64,000 nucleotides of DNA, from NCBI RefSeq assembly GCF_003350295.1, contig NZ_QLYY01000008.1, forward strand, positions 62,001 to 126,000. The letters are read 5' to 3'. How positions within the stretch are numbered: position 1 is the stretch's first letter; each line of letters begins with the position of its first letter. The notes under the pieces were generated by a model, which made no database searches, had not been told where the DNA came from, and saw only the letters and a program-made list of their open reading frames with translations. Source of the DNA: Vibrio tetraodonis. GTDB taxonomy: Bacteria; Pseudomonadota; Gammaproteobacteria; Enterobacterales; Vibrionaceae. A program made the translations under genes and the position numbers. Below, piece after piece: positions 54,141-63,670 of the stretch.

Positions 54141-55037
54141 ATGAACTTGAGTCAGCTACCGCTAAACTCGTTACGCGCCTTTTACGTATCAGCCAAGCAT
54201 CAAAGCTTTACCAGAGCAGCCGATGAGCTGTGTGTGACACAAACGGCAGTGAGTCAGCAAGTTAAAGGACTGGAAAGTCGATTGGGAACCACACTGTTCA
54301 ATCGAATGCCAAGGGGAATAGCTCTCACAGTCGAGGGCCTGCGACTTTTTCCCGTGGTGGAGAAAGTATTTTCAGAGCTTACGGTTAGCCTAGAAAACCT
54401 ATGTCTTGGCGTCAGTCGAGAGCCGCTAAATTTGGGGGTTGTAGGGACGTTTGCTCTTCATTGGTTACTGCCAAAGCTTGATAGCTTTTATCGTCAGCAC
54501 CCTGACATTGAGTTAAGAATTTCAACCAATAACAATGTTGCGAATGCGTTTTCTGAAGGTTTGGACTACATCATACGATTTGGCCGAGGTCATTGGCATG
54601 GTAGTGTTGCCAAGCTTTTATTTGATACTCCCTTTACCGTTTTGTGTCATCCATCCATCGCGAGTCAGCTGAGAAAGCCCCAAGATATTCTTAAGTATAC
54701 CTTGCTTAGGTCATACGATATTCAAGAATGGGATCAATGGCTAGTTAAGGCTGGCGTAAAGACTAAGGTCCATTATTCCAATAGTATTACCTTTGATTCT
54801 ACCGCCCTTATGGTGGACGCCGCGGCGCAAGGTTTTGGTGTTGCGTTAGCTTCTCCTTTGATGTTTGCAAGCAAACTAAAAGAGAAGACAATTATGCAGC
54901 CATTTGATGTATTTCTTCACAAGGGAGGGTATTGGCTCACCCGTTTAGACTCTAAGCCAGAAACATACTCTCAGCTGATGTTTAAATCTTGGCTTGAAGC
55001 GCAGATCGAGTACTGTTCGGACATAGTTTCTAGCTGA
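54141..55037 (+). CDS. LysR-family regulator, AmpR/GcvA-type
   Basis: The 298-residue protein has an N-terminal winged HTH (LNSLRAFYVSAKHQSFTRAA, TQTAVSQQVKGLESRLG) of the AmpR/GcvA group and a substrate-binding domain (LNLGVVGTFALHWLLPKLDS, YIIRFGRGHW). Its position divergent from a class A beta-lactamase gene is the arrangement of inducible ampR-bla pairs. It overlaps the converging VOC gene by 8 bases. Confidence 0.88.
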   Translation: MNLSQLPLNSLRAFYVSAKHQSFTRAADELCVTQTAVSQQVKGLESRLGTTLFNRMPRGIALTVEGLRLFPVVEKVFSELTVSLENLCLGVSREPLNLGVVGTFALHWLLPKLDSFYRQHPDIELRISTNNNVANAFSEGLDYIIRFGRGHWHGSVAKLLFDTPFTVLCHPSIASQLRKPQDILKYTLLRSYDIQEWDQWLVKAGVKTKVHYSNSITFDSTALMVDAAAQGFGVALASPLMFASKLKEKTIMQPFDVFLHKGGYWLTRLDSKPETYSQLMFKSWLEAQIEYCSDIVSS

Positions 55038-55452
55038 ATCTGTAACTCATTGGGTGAGAAGGGTTTAACTCTAAAAGATCCCATAAATTGCCATATAAAT
55101 CTTTAAAGACGGCAACTGTACCATAGTCCTGTTGCTGAGGTTGCCTAATAAATTCAATACCTATAGACGTCATTCTTTCATAATCACGCCAAAAGTCATC
55201 GGTGTTTAGAAACAAAAATACCCGTCCGCCTGCCTGATTACCAATAAAGCCTCTTTGTTCAGGTTTAGAAGCTTTTGCGAGCAGTAATGTTGTACCGTGT
55301 GAGTTCGGCGGAGCGACTACTACCCAGCGTTTGTCCTGCTCGGGCTGATAGGTATCCTCTATCAGTTCAAAATTCAGTTTATTCACGTAAAAGTCGATGG
55401 CCTCATCGTAGTCATCAACCACCAATGCAATATGGATAATATTTTGTTTCAC
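55030..55452 (-). CDS. VOC-superfamily protein (glyoxalase-like)
   Basis: The 140-residue protein has the paired beta-alpha-beta-beta-beta pattern of VOC proteins (IIHIALVVDDYDEAIDFYVN, VFKDLYGNLWDLLELNP), with His7 and Glu in the metal-ligand positions. The substrate is unknown. The last 8 bases overlap the end of the LysR gene. Confidence 0.82.
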   Translation of the reverse strand: MKQNIIHIALVVDDYDEAIDFYVNKLNFELIEDTYQPEQDKRWVVVAPPNSHGTTLLLAKASKPEQRGFIGNQAGGRVFLFLNTDDFWRDYERMTSIGIEFIRQPQQQDYGTVAVFKDLYGNLWDLLELNPSHPMSYRFS

Positions 55453-55559
55453 TTTCTGCTCTCCATCAAAGCTCTATTGGGTAGTTAGAGTATCAGACAG
55501 GTGAATTGTCACCTAGCGAGCTGTGGATTTAAATAATAATTTATCATCATAATTAAAAT

Positions 55560-55578
55560 TGATAATTTTAAATTATCA
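55560..55578. promoter_or_regulatory. Palindromic site before the second VOC gene
   Basis: TGATAATTT and AAATTATCA form perfect 9-base arms around one base, 66 bases before the VOC start. A dimeric repressor site is possible. Confidence 0.35.
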
Positions 55579-55644
55579 TGGCAGGTTCTTATACTGCTCC
55601 TACTGAAACAAAATATTCACTTTATGAGCGATTAGGAGCTTGTT

Positions 55645-56130
55645 ATGAAAATGAATCACCTTGGTATTATGGTTGGCGATATGACGAAAGCGGTGGAGTT
55701 TTATACTCAGGCGCTGGGTCTTCGAGTTGTGATGAACAACACCAAAGTTATCGAAGAGCGAGAGTCTGCTATCGGGCGTATGTGCATTGCTGTGTTTGGT
55801 GAAGGGTTTGCAGACTTTAATATTGCGCATCTCGTTACAACCGATGGTATTGGTGTGGAGTTATTTGAAATGAAGCAGCGTCAAGAGCGGCATCATGTTG
55901 ATTTTTCTCGCCTAGGTATTTTTCACTTTTGTTTGCAAACCGATGATTTTGAAGGAGTGATGGCAAAGGTAGAATCTCTTGGTGGTAAAGTTCGTATGGA
56001 TGTGATGCGATATCATCCTGAAGATGATACTAAGCCAGCAAAAATGGTTTACCTAGAAGACCCTTTTGGTAACTTATTTGAGCTTTATTCTCACTCTTAT
56101 GAAGAAACTTATGCGTCGGATTATGAGTAA
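55645..56130 (+). CDS. VOC-superfamily dioxygenase/lyase-like protein
   Basis: The 161-residue protein has VOC motifs: MNHLGIMVGDMTKAVEFYTQ with metal-type His4, VELFEMKQ, RLGIFHFCLQTDDFEG, and FGNLFELYSHS with a terminal-type Glu. GGAG lies upstream. The substrate is unknown; methylmalonyl-CoA-epimerase-like and extradiol types share this layout. Confidence 0.82.
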   Translation: MKMNHLGIMVGDMTKAVEFYTQALGLRVVMNNTKVIEERESAIGRMCIAVFGEGFADFNIAHLVTTDGIGVELFEMKQRQERHHVDFSRLGIFHFCLQTDDFEGVMAKVESLGGKVRMDVMRYHPEDDTKPAKMVYLEDPFGNLFELYSHSYEETYASDYE

Positions 56131-56148
56131 CTCAATCAATAGATTGAG
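56131..56148 (+). terminator. Weak hairpin after the second VOC gene
   Basis: CTCAATC pairs with GATTGAG around four bases, directly after the stop codon. There is only a short T run. Confidence 0.35.
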
Positions 56149-56205
56149 AGGTTTGCTCGGCGCAAAAATAAATTAATTGACGACAACAAAGCTGGCCATG
56201 GCATG

Positions 56206-57102
56206 TTATTTACTGGTATTTAATGTTTTCTCGATGACTGAGATGACTTGGTGATAGCGTTTGCCAAGCGAAGTATTGAGTTTGCTAACCAGATAAACGG
56301 GCTCCAAAACGTCTTTTTTTGTTTCGAGCACTTTGAGTTTATCTTTGCCGTAGAATAGGTCTACGCACCAGCTAGGTACGACAGTAAAGCCAATGCCTCT
56401 TGTGATAGGCTCTAAAATCTGGTGTATTTGATTGATATAGCTTTGGATTTTTATGTCTTCGAGATCGAGTTGACTGAGTTGGCTATGCTCGCACTGTGCA
56501 ATAAAGGTTTGGAAATAATGCGCGAAATCAGGGTGTCGAATAACACCTAAATCCTTGAGTAGACAGTTCAACGATGAATCTATCTTTGTACATGCGGGCA
56601 TGACCAGCGCAAGATGCTCTGCGCCGATCTTTTGGCTAGAAAAATACTTAGGCTCAGGCTTTTTTGTCACTAGGCCAATGTCGATAGTGCCTTGCTTTAC
56701 TTGCTCAAAAATGCGCTCGTTTGGCGTGGCTTCTAGTTCAATCGATAAACCTAGATGGCGCGCTTGCAAGTCCAGTAAAGGAGAATAGAGCAGCCAAGCC
56801 AATGTGCCTGAGCAGCCGATACTGCACCGTCCTTTAAAAGCTTCATCTTGACCCAAGTTTTGTAAAAGTTTCGCTTCATTGGCGAAGTAATCAAGTGCGT
56901 AGTGGTAAACTTTTTTCCCATACAGAGTTAGCTCAAACTGCTTATTAAAGCGCTTTATTAGCGGATATCCGCAGGCGTTTTCCAGTTTGTTGATATGCTG
57001 AGTGACACCGGGCTGAGTCATATGAAGCGTTTCAGCCGTTCTGGTAAAATGACCCACTTCAATCAGGGTTTTAAAGGTGTTTAGCCAAACGGGGTTAAGC
57101 AT
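56206..57102 (-). CDS. LysR-family transcriptional regulator
   Basis: The 298-residue protein has an N-terminal HTH (LIEVGHFTRTAETLHMTQPG, VTQHINKLENACGYPLIKRF) and a LysR ligand domain (CSIGCSGTLAWLLYSPLLDL, IDIGLVTKKPEPKYF). The target is not known. It is divergent from proVWX across 558 bases, so it may control that operon or itself only. Confidence 0.88.
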   Translation of the reverse strand: MLNPVWLNTFKTLIEVGHFTRTAETLHMTQPGVTQHINKLENACGYPLIKRFNKQFELTLYGKKVYHYALDYFANEAKLLQNLGQDEAFKGRCSIGCSGTLAWLLYSPLLDLQARHLGLSIELEATPNERIFEQVKQGTIDIGLVTKKPEPKYFSSQKIGAEHLALVMPACTKIDSSLNCLLKDLGVIRHPDFAHYFQTFIAQCEHSQLSQLDLEDIKIQSYINQIHQILEPITRGIGFTVVPSWCVDLFYGKDKLKVLETKKDVLEPVYLVSKLNTSLGKRYHQVISVIEKTLNTSK

Positions 57103-57660
57103 AGATAGAAACCAAAAATTATCAACAAATTCGATTTTGATAAGCTCTCATTATACAGACTAATTTGTACCTCATACGAGCAAAATGTCAAACCCAAAGC
57201 CAAAACACTTCTTAGTTTGTACTCTAAATAAAACTTCCGCGTTGTTTTATTGAAAAACCATGCAACATTACAGGTTTCACTGAAAAATTTCTTATATTGA
57301 GACCTAAATATCATTTTCTTCTCTGTCACAATATTGAAACAAAGTTTGACATCTAATGTTTAGCGTATAAATGGTTAATCTAAATAGGTATATATCATTG
57401 CAGATGCATATCTAGCCATTTCGATACATGCTATGTTGGATGTGTCAATAATCTATATGTAAAATCATTAGCTAAATTTGTGTTTTTATATTTAAAATCA
57501 ATGATTTGCTTTCTTGGTCTTTTTGTTTTTACGGAATGTAAACATGATGGCCTTGTATTTTTATTAACGATTATAACTACTTGAGATTTGAAAATACGTA
57601 TTTATTTGTTTAGAGTACAAAGTGTTTGTGCGCTTGTGCACCTAGCAAAGGATAAATCAT
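57103..57660. other. Intergenic region upstream of proVWX
   Basis: These 558 AT-rich bases hold no convincing gene. TTGACA at about 57347-57352 with TATAAA 14 bases later is promoter-like but the spacing is short. The region probably carries osmotic control of the betaine operon. Confidence 0.4.
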
Positions 57661-58848
57661 ATGACTCCCATACTGGAAGTTAAGGGACTCTACAAAGTAT
57701 TTGGAGATAATACTGAACGCGCATTCACCATGTTGAATGACGGTTTGGATAAGGAGCAAGTCTTTGAAAGAACGGGGCTCACGATTGGAGTAAATGATGT
57801 ATCTCTGTCAATTAATCAAGGTGAGATCTTTGTAATTATGGGGCTTTCTGGCTCTGGCAAGTCTACCTTGGTCCGTTTACTAAACCGTCTGATTGAGCCG
57901 ACGAAAGGAAGTGTGTATTTCAAAGGTAATGACATTTCACATATCTCTGAACAAGCGCTCAGAGCCGTGCGCCGAAAAAATATCTCCATGGTTTTTCAAA
58001 GCTTTGCGCTTATGCCTCATATGACAACCCTTGAAAACGCGGCATTTGGTTTAGAGCTTGCTGGTGTCGGACTTGATGCGAGAAAGAAACTCGCATTCGA
58101 GGCATTAGAAAGGGTTGGCTTGGAAGCCTATTGTGAGTCATTTCCTGATGAACTGTCCGGAGGTATGAAACAGCGTGTGGGATTAGCACGTGCATTAGCC
58201 TGTGACCCGGATATTTTGCTGATGGATGAAGCCTTTTCTGCCCTTGATCCATTAATAAGATCTGAAATGCAAGATGAGCTGATACGTCTGCAAAATGATG
58301 ATAAACGCACCGTCGTCTTCATTTCTCATGATCTTGATGAAGCGATGCGGATTGGCGATCGTATCGCTATTATGCAGGATGGAGGGGTTGTTCAGGTTGG
58401 AACACCAGATGAAATTCTGCAAAAACCCGCGAATGATTATGTAGCCGCGTTTTTTAGAGGTGTTAATTTAGCCTCTGCGCTAACCGCCAGAGATATTGCT
58501 AAAAAAGCACCCGCAGCGGTGTTTAAAAAATCAGAACATGATGGCCCAGCCTCAGCCTTGCAATTACTCGTTGATAGTGACAGAGAGTTTGGAATTATTG
58601 TTGATAAGGGAAATCACTATTCTGGTATTGTTTCACTAGATTCACTTCAATTGGCAAACAAGGAAAATCGCTCTCTGGCGAGTGCCGAACTTGATGATTC
58701 AGTCACCCTTAAACCAGAACAACCCATAAATAGTATTCTGGGATCCGTTGCTGGCGTTCCTTACGCAGTCCCTGTTGTTGACGATAGCGGTAATTACTAT
58801 GGCGTGATCAGTAAGTCTCGATTACTGCAAGTTTTAGACAAGGAGTAG
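57661..58848 (+). CDS. proV: Glycine betaine/proline ABC transporter ATP-binding protein
   Basis: The 395-residue protein has Walker [10 protein letters not shown] at 61-69, signature [16 protein letters not shown], Walker [13 protein letters not shown], and the switch His in [10 protein letters not shown]. The last 110 residues are a CBS pair ([36 protein letters not shown]), as in ProV/OpuAA, where it senses ionic strength. An N-terminal insertion ([20 protein letters not shown]) is typical of ProV. It is four bases from proW. Confidence 0.95.
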   Translation: MTPILEVKGLYKVFGDNTERAFTMLNDGLDKEQVFERTGLTIGVNDVSLSINQGEIFVIMGLSGSGKSTLVRLLNRLIEPTKGSVYFKGNDISHISEQALRAVRRKNISMVFQSFALMPHMTTLENAAFGLELAGVGLDARKKLAFEALERVGLEAYCESFPDELSGGMKQRVGLARALACDPDILLMDEAFSALDPLIRSEMQDELIRLQNDDKRTVVFISHDLDEAMRIGDRIAIMQDGGVVQVGTPDEILQKPANDYVAAFFRGVNLASALTARDIAKKAPAAVFKKSEHDGPASALQLLVDSDREFGIIVDKGNHYSGIVSLDSLQLANKENRSLASAELDDSVTLKPEQPINSILGSVAGVPYAVPVVDDSGNYYGVISKSRLLQVLDKE

Positions 58849-58852
58849 AACT

Positions 58853-59899
58853 ATGTCATCCACACAGAACACCACGGATCCATGGGGTGCAAGTCAACCT
58901 GAAAATTCTAATGAATGGTTAAATACCGACGTTGTTGAAGCGAAAAGTTTTGATCTATTGAATCCTTTCGAAGATTCTTTTTTACCCCTTGATAGTTGGG
59001 TTGAGTCAGGTTTGGACTGGCTCGTAGCCCATGGCAGACCAATATTTCAAGCTATTCGTCTGCCCATCGACTTTATTTTAACTTCATTCGAAGCTGCACT
59101 TGTTTCTACACCTGCGCCGATAATGTTATTAATTTTGTCATTGCTTGCTTGGCAGTTTTCTAATCTTCGGTTCGGGGTTATGACTTTCTTGTCACTGGTG
59201 TTTATCGGTTTGATCGGTGTTTGGTCTCAGTCGATGACAACGTTAGCCCTAGTTATGACCTCTGTGTTTTTCTGTTTATTGATAGGTTTGCCTATTGGTA
59301 TCTGGCTTGCAAGGAGTGATACTGCAGCTAAATGCGTAAGGCCGATATTGGATGCTATGCAAACGACACCAGCGTTTGTTTACCTTGTTCCTATTGTCAT
59401 GCTATTCGGCATTGGCAATGTCCCCGGAGTTGTTGTGACGATCATTTTTGCCCTTCCTCCTGTGATTAGATTAACCATTTTGGGCATACAACAAGTGCCA
59501 GAAGAGCTCATTGAAGCAGGGCATTCATTTGGTGCGAGCAAGAAGCAGATGTTATATCGCATCCAATTACCTCTCGCTCTGCCGACCATTATGGCTGGAG
59601 TAAACCAGACGTTAATGCTCTCACTCTCCATGGTAGTGATTGCTTCAATGATTGCTGTTGGTGGTTTGGGGCAAATGGTATTGAGAGGGATTGGACGATT
59701 AGATATGGGAATTGCGGCTGTTGGTGGTTTAGGTATTGTAATACTTGCGATTTTATTAGACCGAATAACGCAAGAGTTAGGAAACAATGCGGGAGATACA
59801 AAAACCCGCTGGTACCAATCTGGCCCAATTTCTATTGTCTTACGCTTTGTTAAACAAACGAAAACTACCAGAGCATCTCTAGAGGAGAACTACAAATGA
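58853..59899 (+). CDS. proW: Glycine betaine/proline ABC transporter permease
   Basis: The 348-residue protein has a long N-terminal cytoplasmic/periplasmic lead ([17 protein letters not shown]) and about six or seven spans. The ProW-type EAA loop reads [20 protein letters not shown] and is followed by [20 protein letters not shown]. Its last four bases overlap proX (ATGA), so translation is coupled. Confidence 0.95.
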   Translation: MSSTQNTTDPWGASQPENSNEWLNTDVVEAKSFDLLNPFEDSFLPLDSWVESGLDWLVAHGRPIFQAIRLPIDFILTSFEAALVSTPAPIMLLILSLLAWQFSNLRFGVMTFLSLVFIGLIGVWSQSMTTLALVMTSVFFCLLIGLPIGIWLARSDTAAKCVRPILDAMQTTPAFVYLVPIVMLFGIGNVPGVVVTIIFALPPVIRLTILGIQQVPEELIEAGHSFGASKKQMLYRIQLPLALPTIMAGVNQTLMLSLSMVVIASMIAVGGLGQMVLRGIGRLDMGIAAVGGLGIVILAILLDRITQELGNNAGDTKTRWYQSGPISIVLRFVKQTKTTRASLEENYK

Positions 59900-60903
59900 A
59901 TCTTTCATGGAAGAAGTTACTGAAAGTAAGTGCTTTATTTACATTGTTACTTCCTGTTTATGTATCGGCGGATAGCCTTCCTGGTGAGGGAGTGACAGTC
60001 CAGCCCTTGCAATCTACGGTGGCCGAAGAAACCTTCCAGACTTTAATTGTGAATCGTGCTCTTGAAGAGCTTGGGTACCAAGTCAAAGAAACTAAGGAAG
60101 TGGATTATAACGTTGGTTATACTTCTATCGCTAAGGGCGATGCTACGTTTCTTGCTGTTGGTTGGTTTCCACTTCATGCGGATAAATACACAATGGCAGG
60201 TGGCGACGAAAAGTTTTATCGACAAGGTAACTACATCAGTGGTGCCGCACAGGGGTATTTGATCGATAAAAATACGGCAGAAAAATACGGCATTACTAAT
60301 ATTGGCCAATTAAAGGATCCTAAATTAGCGAGCCTTTTTGATGCTAACGGTGATGGTAAAGCTGATCTAACTGGTTGTAATCCTGGTTGGGGTTGTGAAA
60401 TGGTTATTGAAAAGCAGATCACTGCATTCGGGCTGAAAGATACGGTTACTCACAACCAAGGTAACTATGCGGCGATTATTGCCGACACTATATCCCGCTA
60501 TAAAAAAGGCGATCCTGTTTTGTATTACACCTGGACTCCATACTGGGTGAGTGGCGTTCTTGTACCAAGAAAAGATGTTGTTTGGCTTGAAGTCCCGTTT
60601 TCTGCGTTGCCCGGTGAGCGTGAAAATGTTGATACCACGTTGCCGAATGGTAAAAACTATGGGTTTGAAATGAACTCGATGCGTATTGTGGCCAATAAGG
60701 CCTTCACAGATAAGAATCCTGCAGCCGCTAAGCTTTTTGAAATCATTAAGTTAGATATTAATGATGTCAGTGCTCAAAACATGATGATGAGTCAAGGGAA
60801 AAATAGTTCAGCCGATATTGAATCGCATGTTAATGGTTGGATAAAGGCCAATCGCTCACAATTTGATGCATGGATTTCAGAGGCCAAAAAAGCAGCGTTG
60901 TAA
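59896..60903 (+). CDS. proX: Glycine betaine-binding periplasmic protein
   Basis: The 335-residue protein has a signal peptide (cut after VYVSA, about residue 25). It keeps ProX ligand-pocket features such as [14 protein letters not shown] and [15 protein letters not shown], whose tryptophans form the aromatic cage for the trimethylammonium group, and the disulfide-type pair in [10 protein letters not shown]. It delivers betaine to ProVW. Confidence 0.94.
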   Translation: MNLSWKKLLKVSALFTLLLPVYVSADSLPGEGVTVQPLQSTVAEETFQTLIVNRALEELGYQVKETKEVDYNVGYTSIAKGDATFLAVGWFPLHADKYTMAGGDEKFYRQGNYISGAAQGYLIDKNTAEKYGITNIGQLKDPKLASLFDANGDGKADLTGCNPGWGCEMVIEKQITAFGLKDTVTHNQGNYAAIIADTISRYKKGDPVLYYTWTPYWVSGVLVPRKDVVWLEVPFSALPGERENVDTTLPNGKNYGFEMNSMRIVANKAFTDKNPAAAKLFEIIKLDINDVSAQNMMMSQGKNSSADIESHVNGWIKANRSQFDAWISEAKKAAL

Positions 60904-60905
60904 TT

Positions 60906-60991
60906 CATAATAGAGTTGACTGCTTGGTGTGGACCATTTAGCTGGGGGCTCCAAGTAGTCTAGCTTTGGGTAGCCCATAACTCTGTTTATG
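60906..60991. ncRNA. Structured element after proX, possible RNA or repeat
   Basis: An outer stem (CATAATAGAGTT, 60906-60917, with AACTCTGTTTATG, 60979-60991) encloses a second stem (GACTGCTTGG, 60918-60927, with CCAAGTAGTC, 60951-60960, 9 of 10 paired) and small GC hairpins. There is no T run. It could be a 3' UTR structure, a small RNA or a repeat element. Confidence 0.3.
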
Positions 60992-61123
60992 GAACGCGAT
61001 GTGAATAGCTTATTTCATCAAAACATTTAGTGCCGCGTGTAACAATAATCGTCAATTTTCATAGGCTAGGTATAGTTATATAGATTATTATCTTTGCCAT
61101 GATCTTTTACCTAAAGGCAGTAA

Positions 61124-61600
61124 ATGAGCTTAGATAGAATCGATCGAGAGATCTTGCGTATCTTAAACCTCAAGGGGCGACTTCCTGTAGTGGAGCTGGC
61201 TAAGTCAGTCAATTTGACGACCTCTCCTTGCTCAGACCGTGTAAAACGCCTAGAAAAAGAAGGCTATATAAAAGGCTATCACGCAGAGCTGAATCCAGAG
61301 AAACTCGGGTTAGACGTTCAGGTATTTATTCATATTCGTCTTGATCAAACGAGCTTTTCGATTTTTGATAAATTTGCCAAAGCGGTTGAGGACATGCCAG
61401 AAATAGAGGAATGTTACTCTCTGTCTGGTGATTTCGATACCATGATTAAAGTTCGTGTCAAAGATATGAAAGCGTATCAGGATTTTATGTCGAGCAAGCT
61501 TGGCTCTCTACCTGGCGTGATTCAAACTCGTAGCGAAGTGGTAATTGAAGAGCATAAAACCAGCTTCGGCATCAACGCCGATTTGATCATGACGTTATAA
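61124..61600 (+). CDS. Lrp/AsnC-family transcriptional regulator
   Basis: The 158-residue protein has an N-terminal HTH (DRIDREILRILNLKGRLPVV, NLTTSPCSDRVKRLEKEGYI) and a RAM/AsnC ligand domain (CYSLSGDFDTMIKVRVKDMK). It resembles feast/famine regulators of amino acid genes. No partner operon is adjacent, so the targets are unknown. Confidence 0.9.
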   Translation: MSLDRIDREILRILNLKGRLPVVELAKSVNLTTSPCSDRVKRLEKEGYIKGYHAELNPEKLGLDVQVFIHIRLDQTSFSIFDKFAKAVEDMPEIEECYSLSGDFDTMIKVRVKDMKAYQDFMSSKLGSLPGVIQTRSEVVIEEHKTSFGINADLIMTL

Positions 61601-61601
61601 C

Positions 61602-61625
61602 AAGGGAAGTCTCGCTTCCCTTTTT
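61602..61625 (+). terminator. Rho-independent terminator after the Lrp-type gene
   Basis: AAGGGAAG pairs with CTTCCCTT around a 5-base loop, followed by Ts. It sits directly after the stop codon and also faces the converging DUF445 gene. Confidence 0.85.
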
Positions 61626-61636
61626 AATGCTTGATA

Positions 61637-62341
61637 TTAGGCAATAAACGAAGACGCGATGCCAATCAGGCCGCCAAACACACCGCCCCAAATCACAAGC
61701 CACCCAAGGTGCTGCTTAATCATTTTCTGCACGATTTCTTTAACCAATTTTGGCGTTAATTCATTAAGTCTTTGATCAATGATATTTTCAATGTTGGCTT
61801 GAATTTCTTCCATCATTGCGGGCGATTCTAATTGATCTTTGAGCGCTTCTTTTACGGCATCACTTTGGCTGATCTCAACCACTGCTTGCTGCATTTTTTC
61901 GACAAATGGTGCTTTTAGTGGCTGAAGTGCTTCAGTGCCGCCGAACATGGCCAAGGCACCGCCAAACGAAGAGTTGGCAATTACGCTAACTAAAGAATCA
62001 AAGGTTGGGTTAAAGTCGACTTTCTCCAGAATCGGCTCTAACTTTAGGCTTTTACCTCCCGACATTTCTTTATTAAGAAAACGGTCGATGTTTTGCTCGG
62101 TAAAAAACTGCTCCATCATAAGGGTTTTGATTGCGGCTTTAAATACCTCGAATCTTGCTGGAATAACGCCTGAGCCATAAAGACCTGGGACTTTCTCAAA
62201 TAACATGTGGATGGCTAGCCAGTTGGTAATAGCGCCGGAGAAAGCGAATAATCCTGCATAGTAAGCAATCGAATTGCCTGTTTGGTAGCCGCCCGCTAAC
62301 AAAGCCAGTGCGAGTAGATTAGTCAGTAAGCTTTTGTTCAT
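61637..62341 (-). CDS. DUF445-family membrane protein
   Basis: The 234-residue protein has hydrophobic N-terminal spans (LLTNLLALALLAGGYQTGNS, AYYAGLFAFSGAITNWLAIH), a helical middle part, and a C-terminal span (HLGWLVIWGGVFGGLIGIAS). The early ITNWLAIHMLFE block is the family hallmark. Members are membrane proteins of unknown function. Confidence 0.85.
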   Translation of the reverse strand: MNKSLLTNLLALALLAGGYQTGNSIAYYAGLFAFSGAITNWLAIHMLFEKVPGLYGSGVIPARFEVFKAAIKTLMMEQFFTEQNIDRFLNKEMSGGKSLKLEPILEKVDFNPTFDSLVSVIANSSFGGALAMFGGTEALQPLKAPFVEKMQQAVVEISQSDAVKEALKDQLESPAMMEEIQANIENIIDQRLNELTPKLVKEIVQKMIKQHLGWLVIWGGVFGGLIGIASSFIA

Positions 62342-62617
62342 CTTCTATAAAACAATGATTGAGTGTCAATGCTGCGAGTATATACCGAGTCGCTGCTTAG
62401 ATTGAATATGGATATGGCGTAAAGTTTTACATCTTTTATCAGCGGAGGTACTTATTCGTAAAGGCTGTGGCTTTTGTTTCAAATATCAGAATTAACTTTA
62501 TGTTGTAAAAGTCTCAGTTTAGGTCTTTAGGGTGAGTGTGTTAGTGTATTACCAATACAAAAGTGAATAGATGATTATTCGATAGCAGAAGAGTCATTGG
62601 AGTAATAAACAGCACGC

Positions 62618-63463
62618 ATGAAAATCACGACCCTTGTGGATAATTCACGTTTGGACAGCAGGAAAGATCTGGCTGTTGAACGAGGTTTATCGCTTCATAT
62701 CGAAACGGCCAGTACTCAACTCTTATTTGATGCGGGCAATGGCCGAACATTTTGTGACAATGCTCTTTTACTGGATATTAATATTGCCGAGGTAGACTTG
62801 GCGGTGTTATCTCATCGACATCATGACCACTGCAACGGTATTGCTCATTTCATGAATATCAATCACAAAGCCAAAGTGTATATGAGAGAGTGCGAGGATA
62901 AAGACTACTACTTTCAGGCATATGGCTTTAAGACTAACGTCGGCCTGAATAAAACGATATTGGAGCGCAATGCCCATAGGATGGAGTTGATTAAAAATAC
63001 TACCGAGATAGCTCCCAATGTTCATCTCATTACACAAATTGAGAGAAAATATCCCCAACCTGCCGGAAATCAGTATCTTTATACGCATTCAAAGCAAGGC
63101 ATTGAGCGCGATACCTTTGATCACGAACTGATCCTTGTTATTGAGCAAGTGGATGGACTGGTTGTCTTCACGGGGTGCGCCCATAGTGGTGTGCTCAATA
63201 TGATTGAAACAGTAGTGAATTTATTTCCGAAGCAGAAAATTAAAGCGGTTGTGGGTGGCTTTCATCTCGTAGGCTTACCGGTATTCAATAGTATCGGGGG
63301 CACTAAACATGATATCGAAGCGGTAGCAAAAGCTCTAGCTGAATATCCTATTGTTCGGTTTTATACAGGCCACTGCACTGGTATGAAAGCTTATACAATT
63401 TTGAAACGCGTGTTAGGTGATCGTTTAGAGGATATTCCAACTGGTCGCTGTGTGCATCTTTAG
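62618..63463 (+). CDS. MBL-fold hydrolase, COG1237-like
   Basis: The 281-residue protein has the metal motif HRHHDH at 66-71, then FTGCAHSGVLNMIETV and VVGGFHLVG, all typical of the group annotated as dihydropterin/ribofuranosylaminobenzene 5'-phosphate synthase-like proteins. In bacteria their real substrate is mostly unknown. It ends TGHCTGMKAY...GDRLEDIPTGR. It stands alone on its strand. Confidence 0.85.
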   Translation: MKITTLVDNSRLDSRKDLAVERGLSLHIETASTQLLFDAGNGRTFCDNALLLDINIAEVDLAVLSHRHHDHCNGIAHFMNINHKAKVYMRECEDKDYYFQAYGFKTNVGLNKTILERNAHRMELIKNTTEIAPNVHLITQIERKYPQPAGNQYLYTHSKQGIERDTFDHELILVIEQVDGLVVFTGCAHSGVLNMIETVVNLFPKQKIKAVVGGFHLVGLPVFNSIGGTKHDIEAVAKALAEYPIVRFYTGHCTGMKAYTILKRVLGDRLEDIPTGRCVHL

Positions 63464-63670
63464 CGAGTAATTCATTATTTAAATGGGAAACTTATACTTA
63501 AATTAGTCACAGTTTTAAACACAGCGTAAAGCATTTCATTGATACCTAGACCCACAAGTATATTATTCAACTCGCTCTATAACGCGGGGTAGTAAAATCA
63601 TATTACTTAAATATAATCAACCGCTTATAAGTTTTTTAGTAATTTTTGTCGTCAATTTGTGAGGTTGAAA

